In this document: in pieces, positions 53,432 through 62,400 of the stretch
Numbering within the stretch: position 1 is the stretch's first letter
Layout of the letters: each line of letters opens with the position of its first letter
From: Pterois miles
Taxonomy: Eukaryota; Chordata; Actinopteri; Perciformes; Scorpaenidae
Assembly (NCBI GenBank): GCA_947000775.1
Contig: CAMQGK010000638.1
Coordinates: 18,348,501-18,412,500, forward strand
Length of the DNA: 64,000 nt
Reading direction: 5' to 3'
Program-made: the position numbers and the translations under genes
The notes under the pieces: generated by a model
Told to the model about the DNA's origin: nothing
What the model saw: the letters and a program-made list of their open reading frames with translations, nothing else
Database searches by the model: none

Positions 53432-56400
53432 TAATTTGGCTCTTTGTTTGGCTGTTTCTCATTCATTTTATTTAATTTTATTTTCTCTTCCTTTTCTTCC
53501 ATTACCTTATTTATTATTTGTTTCCCCTCACATAAAAATATTACATTTGGATTTATGATTATGTTATTGCATGTTCTCTGGCTTATTCATTGATATTGTA
53601 TGATGAATTCTGTATCTTGGAGAATAGTATCATGTATCTAAGTGAGCAAATAAATAAAAACAAGTAAAATGTAAAAAAAAAAAAAAGAAAAGGCATTTGT
53701 GTGAAATTGTCATAATCAACAAATGAAGTCTTGAGTTATGGCCAAAAATATGTTGTGTGAAGTCACAGTTACTTTGACATGTGACCACCAAAATCTAATT
53801 ATTTCATCCTTGAGTCCAATGTGACGTTTGTGCCAGATCTGAAGAAATTCTTTCCAGGTGTTCCTGAGATGTCACGTTCACAAGAACATGATGTACAGAA
53901 AACCATAAAACATAACGCCTCAGGCCACAGCTGTCACTGATACACAGGCGTAAAAAGTCAGCAGTAATAGCAGTGATTGTGGGTATCTATATGTGAACAA
54001 ATGTGCCTTTTAGTGGGAGCATTTCCACCTACCTATTTTAAATTCTTTGCTTGCCATCAGGATTTCTGCGTTAGGAATGATGGGAGGAGGCAGGCAGAAC
54101 TGCAGTCTGTAGGCTTTATTGAGACGTGAAAGGAGTCAAACACAGGATGTGCAAAACTTGTGGCAGAGCAATCAAGTTGTAATTTACATACCTTGATAGC
54201 TGATACGGAATAGTCCACCCTTCTCTGTGTTACTACGGAAACGTATCAGCACCTGATTGGATGTGCTGCTGGGCGGGTCATTGGGCTCTCCATCGGTGAA
54301 CACTCCCAATTTCCTGGCTGTCTCCTGTGGACCATCCCTAAAAAGGAGAAAAGGTCACAGGTCAGCTATACAGTAACTGCAAATATAACAATACACTGAA
54401 GTGACGATAATTAACTATGGGGATATCAGCAGCCTCTGCTCAAATGCTCTCTAACCATAAAGTACCTTGAGGCTCTGTGACGCATATCTGTGATAAAACC
54501 AAACAAAGCCGCATGCCAGATTATTGTCAAGCAGCTTCCAGCGGCAGAACATAACCATGCTACTCTCACTTCATCTTACCCAAAGCAATTACCCTGCGCT
54601 GCTCTGGGTGATTATGTTGAAAAAAGGTAAAAATTACAGATAAGCGTGGAATGACAGGTCTGGATTGCGCCATCCAATGGGAGTGACTGGAAGCCACGTC
54701 CCTGTCTTGGCAGTCCCCTGGCGTGGGCATGGCCGATTAAGCCAGCTCCCAGATTCCTGCCACAACCATTCAGCTTAAAAACCATCTGTCTTTGGCTGTC
54801 AGACTGGGCATGGGAGATTACAAGCAGCTCTGGAAACGGCTGGCTAGGGACTGCCGCCTGACAGCACTCTGGCCAAGCCGCCATTACGGGGCCCATTTCC
54901 TTGGCTCAGTAGTTCAGTGGATAGATACACAGCGGTGGTAACTGGAAACTGGGGAACATGATAGTCCCCATCTTGGCTCTGCATGAGCTTGTTGGGAAAG
55001 ATCAGCACAGTGGTGGCTGTTTACAGAAAATCAACAATATGCTAAAAGTGGACATTTTGGCTCACTTTATTCATGTCGACCTAGTGGCATAAACTCACCA
55101 TGTGCTAAAAAAAAAAAAAAAAAAAAAATCTACAAGCAGCCCATTCCGTAAAATATAGATGTCACCCCATGCCATGTGGACTTTTCATGTGGTCGTTGAG
55201 TTGCCAGGTTGGCTGACAGTCAGATCTCCGGTCTCACTGAGAGCTGGGACCTTTGGAGCTCGTCTCAGGGAGAAGGGATCAACTGGGACTGGCAACCGTC
55301 ATGCATGCAAAATCCTGTCTTTGGTCGCACATATGGCAAGCCCAGCCGTGCATTATGGAGATGATGAAAGGAAGCTTTAGCCCTCGATACTCGGTCAGGC
55401 AGAAAGACACACACCTACCACATACATGTACCAACACACACACGCACATCCACCAGCCAAAACCTGCTCGCCCCCTCTCTTCTCTCACACAGAGCTGGGA
55501 ACATTAATATATATATTCGACCTACTGCTCTGATTGGTCCTTTATAGAGGCTTGCATTCATTACATATTACTGTGTGTAAATGCACAGTATATATCTATA
55601 TCTATCTATCACATTACAAAAAGAAGAAAATGGGGATAGGTATTTGATGGTTTTAAAAGAATAATTTTGAAAGACCTTCCTGTGTTTCAGGGGAGGGAGT
55701 GGTGGGCATGAAAAGACCAGCAGTGACACAAGAAAGGAAAGAGATAAAGCCGTCGATAAGGCAGAGGTGAGCTTTTAATCTGCAGCTCTTTTTGTCACTG
55801 TAATGGATCATCATAAGGTGAGGGACACATGGTGGGAGGCCATACTGTACTTGTTAAGTTGGAAAACAAGCTGCAGAGGCACATCAAAAGGACGGTGAAT
55901 GAAAAGAGTGGAGGGGGCAGCAGGGGCATAAGAGATTGGCTAACTGGAGCTTGACTAACAGAGGCGGATATCGAGGAGGGAAAACTGGAGGTGAAACGTG
56001 AAAAAGTAAGAGCGGGTGACAAGGAGTTGAAGGATAGGACTGAAAGGAAGGATGATATGGAGGTGATAAATGTGAAAATAAATGAATAAACATGGCAACA
56101 TCTCCCGACACTGAAAAATGTGAAGCATTTTGTTAAGATAGCTTTGAGATTTTGGTTAAAAAAAATGGTTAAATTATAATTACAGTTTACTCACAAGCAA
56201 AAAGGAACATCATCTGAAATTTAAATGTACAACATAACAGGTATTTACACATATTTGCACCCCTACAAACTGTAATTTCTTACCAGACAGTGATGAAGTC
56301 GTGCGGCCCATGAACTTGAAGCAGGGTGAAGTTGATTTTGATGCCGAAGCCGGTTGCCACGGTGATCAGCCAGGAGCAGTCAGCTGAGCTGGGGTACTCC

Positions 56401-59400
56401 TCTGGGTAACCCGGGGAGAAGATGGTCCCATTGTCTGATGTGATGTTCCCACCACAAGGCACTGAGGGAGGGAAGGGACAGGGAGAAAGAGAAAGAGAGG
56501 CAGAGTATATATATATATATATCAGTGGGGCAGGAATACAACAGGACACTTCCATAATTCAGCTGCAATTGGTGGAAAAAGGGGGATTTTTCATCCCCTT
56601 CTTCTTCTGCTTCCCTTCTCAGTGTCTCTCTCCCCCTCCCCTTTACTCTTCGTCTAGTGCCCAGGCGCTTGTCTGAGCTAAAGATTAGCCAGTAAAGCCT
56701 GTTAGCAAGTGGGGACTTGGATGGAGTGTTTTGCTAAGATAAGGCCTCAACCCTTTCCCACTGGGGGTGAACAGAGAGAGAGTGCAGAGATGAGGCGAGG
56801 GGTTAGTGTGGACTGGGCTTTTGAGGTGCGTATATACAGTACAGTATGAGGACTGGCTATGCATGTGTGTGTAAACTTGTGTGTGTGTTTGAGTGACAGG
56901 AAAGGTTAAAACAGCATGTCTACTGTATGTCCGAGCTGACAACACTATAGAACCCCACATGCCTGATATCCTCAGGATAAGAATATCCTGCACAGCCCGA
57001 CAAAAACAGTAACTCACTCACACATATACAAACCACCCGGCTGCACCCTGCCCTAAAATCTGCATGCACAGAAATTGGAATTATATTTCAAACATTTCTC
57101 GGGAACTTGGGAGGTTCTAACCAACTTAACGATTATGAAGCTTAACATTCCCGCTGATGCCCTGAGAGAAACCCCAAGTTCACTGTGGTGGAGCGAGGAA
57201 AATCAGGAAGGAGTGGTAATCGCAGTAGTGCAGGCATCTCAAGCAACCCAGACATGGTATTCAGCTTAACAGCACACCCTTGGATGCCTATGGGTATGTG
57301 ATCTTTCCCAGAGCAGAGACTGCATGTTGCATCCCTCTGTTTCTCTCTTAGGTTATGTGTGTGTTCAAGCTATGCAGCTGCCTGTCCCTCTGGTGCTGGC
57401 TCACCTGTTAAATGAGCTATCGATCAGACCGACTGATTAAACCCTGGACGCTCTACGGAGTTGCAACATCTGGCTGACGCTGTCAGCTAGCAAGCTAAGA
57501 TGTGTAGTGTGTAGGTGTTGTGTGTGTTTGCTTGATGAGTTAGGTGGAAACAGAAAACTTGACACAGTGTTTGAATTGACTTTTTAAATACAAAAAAGGA
57601 AACGGTAAGGCACATTATGTTGGGATAACAGACACATTTAAAAAAAAATATCAATTATGGGACTGACCCATATCAGTCATGTTGCTCTAAAGGAAATGCT
57701 GGCTCTTTTGTACATGTATGGGAATGTCCAAGAGTTTTTGATTTTTTGGGGGAAGATCGGTGCCCTTGTGGAACTAACTGGAGTACAACTATCAATGGAC
57801 CCTGCTGTACATCTTCTAAATGATGATTCCTGCCTTTCCCTTACAGACAAAATGCGCAAAGTCCGGCTGGCAGGCCTGACTGCAGCTAAGAAGATTGTAG
57901 TCCAGCTTTGGAAACCTCATCATATGTCAAGTATTCGCTGGCTTCAGAGCTTTTTTGGACATTTCTTACCTGGAACTATCACCAGCAAGAGTCAATGATG
58001 CACGGCCAAACAGTTTTAATGTGGGCAAACCTGATATCAAAACTAAAAGATCTTCTGTCTAAATTAGGATGCTTTGTCAGTGCGGTTATCACCATCCTGT
58101 TGGTTGGTGGAGCAGAGAGGCAACCTGCTGTTTTGCCTGTAATTTGTTGGTATTACAATAATGGCAGTAATAAGCGTGCTAAAAAACAATATGAGGATTA
58201 CTTCTGGTAAAACTTGACCTTATTTCAAATCCTTTCTCCTTTGCTAATAGCACCATGTTTATTACATCAATATATCTAAAACTTTCGTTGGTGTAGCTTA
58301 AAAATAATGTTAAAATAGTATATATGGGAACCGCATATGTTTAGCAATGATTCAGAAATATACTGTATGTGTGCACTTATTAATATACTGAAATATTAAT
58401 ACTACTAATTGTGCAGAAATGTATCAAAAGTACTAAATTAATACAGTGTCCATCGACACAGTCAATTTGAGTCCTCACCACTTCCTGATTTGCAGCCTTT
58501 ATTTTTTTCCAGACAGCAGGAAACTGAAAACGGTAATTATCATAAACAAACAAAAAGCAGAGGGTACAGTGCCAGCATTTTATAGTTACAACATTACATC
58601 ACGATAATGCCAAGACAAGTAGGTAAGTGAAAGCAAGGTTTAAAAAAAAAAAAAAAAATCAGCTCTTTTTTCATACCCGTCAGAGAAAATGTGTGCAAAC
58701 ACTGGAGTGACAGTGGGACTGAAGAGCAGGCTGTACGGAGCTTTACTGGGTCAAGTAAAGGTGTTACAGAGGTTAATAATAGCTATGACAGGAGATTAGC
58801 TAAAACGATCAATATATTTACTTTGCAATCGAAGGCAGTGATCCGTGTTTTTGTAAGTGTGTGCATGCATGAAGTATTTAGAATTATTTAGTCAATTTGC
58901 TGTCTTAAATGCTGTCTATGTCCCTGTAACCTTAGCCATCACAATTTAACCCCAAACCTTACCCTAACCAAAACCTATTTATTGTAGCACTCAATAAGAG
59001 TGCTGCATTTTAAACCAAACCAAATCTAATTAGAACCTGGATCTTAAAAACCAAATGTTAACCCTCAAACGGATCCGCTCTCACTCCCAGCTCACCAAAT
59101 ATCTACAACTCTGATTCCGACACACCAAGGCAGACGAGCCAGGCTTTCAACTAACTTCAGTGGTAAATGAACTTGCATTTGTATAGCACCATTCTATTGT
59201 TATGATCACTCAAAAGGCTTTACACTACATGTCAGCGTTCACAGATTTACATACACACTGATGGCACAGCCTTTGGGAGCATGGGGTTCAGTATCTAGTA
59301 CACACAGACAGGAGGAGACAGGGATCAAAGACTGTATGCTTGTAATGGGCATAAACTCTACGTTTCCTGTGAAGATGGAAGTTTATTTTGAAAAGACGCC

Positions 59401-62400
59401 ATGCATGTAGCGAGCAAAAAATGACATACTGTCCCCAACACGTCCAAAACTGATGCTGGAGGAGTACTTAGAGCTTCATAGTGTGAATTGTAGGGCTACT
59501 GACCAAGCATCGGTATTTAATAAGTTGGGAGTGAGAACATGTTGCTTACTGAGAACTGGCCAAAATGTCCTCAAGTTAAAAACTTGTTCCGGTCCACAAG
59601 AGCAAGTACAAGAGCACACATATTATTTTCTTGGATAATAGTTTTTGAGCTTTGCACGTCATGTGAATACGAAAATGACCATACAAAAGAAAAATGCTAT
59701 GTGAGAATACCCTCTCTCCTGTTCCCTCTATTGCTCCTTCTCTCATTTATCTCCCCATTCGCCCATTCAGAGTTCCAGGTTCATGTCCGTCACCTCCCTC
59801 CGTAATTTTGCCTGCCTTATTGCATAATCAACAGCTAGAGCGTGAGAATGTGGGTCAAGGACGAGGCAAAAGAAAGAGCACCCATTACTTTTCTTTTCAA
59901 TTTAGGCCCTCTTTTATTCTTCCTTTATTTGCCTCCATTTGTCTTTAGCACGGTATTGATTTTCATTGAAGAGTACTTTGCTTCATTATTGGGGGATGAT
60001 AATTCAGTTTAATTGCATTATTCATAATAGATAATCGTTATCTCCATAGCCACACTTTGCACTAATGATGCTCACTGGCTCAATATGTTCTAAACAGGAA
60101 GTTATTACTTTGGTTCTGCGTTCATGAGGCAGTGTAGTCGGCCACTTGTTTGGAAAACTATTTAGTGGTCAGATTAGTAACTGTGTTAAGTTTGCATAAC
60201 GTTTGGGTATCAATATGACAAATCTCACATCACTTACCTTCACAGCGAGGGAAAGGGTGATCCCAGTTGCGGGTGGTGCCATGCTCACAGGTGAGGATGG
60301 AATATCCCATTAGCTGATACCCGGGAAGACACTCAAAGGAAATAGACTGACCCACATTGAAGCCGGCACCCACCACCACTCCGTAACGGAAAGGCTCGGG
60401 ATCGGGGCACTCCTGTAGCTCATATGCTGAGGGAGAGAACAGCATGTACATCAGTCTACAAATCAATATTCATTTTTCCAATATATCTAGCCACTTTTAT
60501 TCAGACTCATTTTAAACAGCCATATCGTAATTAGGACTGTCAATTGATTAAAATATTTAATTGTGATAAATCACATGATTGTCCATGGTTAATCGTGATT
60601 AACTGCAAATTAATTATACATTTTGTATCTGTTCAAAATGTACCTTTAAGGGGGATTTGTCAAGTATTTAATACTCTTACCAACATCAGTGGATAAATGT
60701 GTGCTTTACGCAAATATACATATATACTGTATTTATTATGGAAATCAATTAACAACACAAAACAGTGATAATTATTGTCCAGAAACTCTCACAGATACTG
60801 CATTTAGCATAAGAAGTAAGCTCAAATCATAACATGACAACAGCTGTCAGTGTGTCAGTGTGCTGACTTGACTATGACTTCCCCCAACTGCATGTGATTA
60901 TCATAAAGGGGAGACTCGCGGGTACCCATAGAACCCATTTTCAGTCATATATCTTGAGAAGGGACCCTTTTGAAAATGGCCAAGAGACCAGTCAGCTTAA
61001 TCAGAAATTGCAAGTTGTGTTAAATATGTTAAAGAAATTAATGGCATTAACATGATATTATGTTAACATTGACAGCCCTTGTAGTAATATGACAAGATTA
61101 AAACAATAATTAAAAAGCATTAAGTAGTATATTTAAACATGTTTGTACCCCTATTTGCTCATTATTTGTTACTGCCTGAAGCTGCCAATCAGTTCACACA
61201 ACATTTACAGATATACCTAAATATACTCTGCGTTCTCTTGTTCTTCCTTCTTGTGATCAACCTCCCACTCACTCCTCCTCCACCTCCTCATCCTCAGACA
61301 GGAGTTTTCAGAGGGAAAGAAAATGCCAGGGGCGGGTTTGACTTGACTGGAGGAGTATGATGCAGTCAACAGATGTAGTGTGGGTAAATAATAATGCTTA
61401 CTTTTTTTTTTTCTCTTCCTCTTAGATACAAAAGCAAAGCAGGCAGTGAGCCTTGAAGAGCCAGGATATAAATATGACTAAAGAAATTGATTTCTATGGA
61501 TCATAGCTTCCCTTTGTAGGAGATAAGTCATGCAAATACAGAAAAAACGGATATTTGCAAATATAATGCTTGATTTATATGCTAATGTACACATAATTAT
61601 GTAAATGCACAATGCTACCTTTCGATTTGCCAGCTATTTTGTTGAATTACAAAATACAAACTTTGTGCGCCTGTTGCATCTGCAGACAAGGGCAATTTAT
61701 TTCCTGCAGCCATACAGATATGCAGTGAGGCTTTTTATTGGCACATGCCGAGGAAATCCTTAAAGTGATCAACAGTTTTATATACAAAGATTTATACATC
61801 TGGGGAATTTATTGGCGTTGTGGGCTGATCAGTCTGACACAGTTGGTTCTGGGGCCAATTCAGTAACATTATGGTTTTACATGCATACATCTCACAGTAA
61901 AGTGACACTAATGGTAAGTGAACAAGAAGAACGAAAGGTAACAAGGTTAATATCTATCATTCTGCAGTGACTTTACAGCATATTCTGTGACATGAAAGAT
62001 GGTTTGAAGCAGCAGAAAAGCTCCTGCAACACTGAATACCAAGTAATTACTAAGTCTGATCAAGCTTTGGTGAAGAATGTAACTCATAATACTGATTCTT
62101 AGCCCTGGTGATTATGATCATTATTATAAACATATATTGGCCAAGCCTATTTTTGTCTGAGACAATCATAAGGCTGATTATAATTTCCTGCATCAAACTT
62201 CTGCATTTTTTACTTTCTTACACTTCATTCTAGGTCTCTTACCTTGGTACTCGAATCTGAACCCTGGCTTGTTCTGTGAATGGTCGCTGTGGAAATATAT
62301 TGTGGTCTCGTGGGAGGTGGTGAGAAGGGAGGAGGGAATATCCTGGCCGCTGAATCGGCCAATCACCGCGCTTGTATCAAGGGGACCGTTGCGTATCTCG

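Noticed and set aside
54900..54990. Another tRNA-derived SINE head (GGCTCAGTAGTTCAGTGGAT)
   Set aside because: Only an A-box-like string is seen; no convincing B box or body follows.
57657..58210. Overlapping plus-strand frames as a novel gene
   Set aside because: The protein matches the C-terminal part of L1/Tx1-like ORF2 with a frameshift.
58925..58985. Interstitial telomere repeat
   Set aside because: CCCTAACC-like words occur but are irregular and not a (TTAGGG)n array; better explained as common fish repeat sequence.
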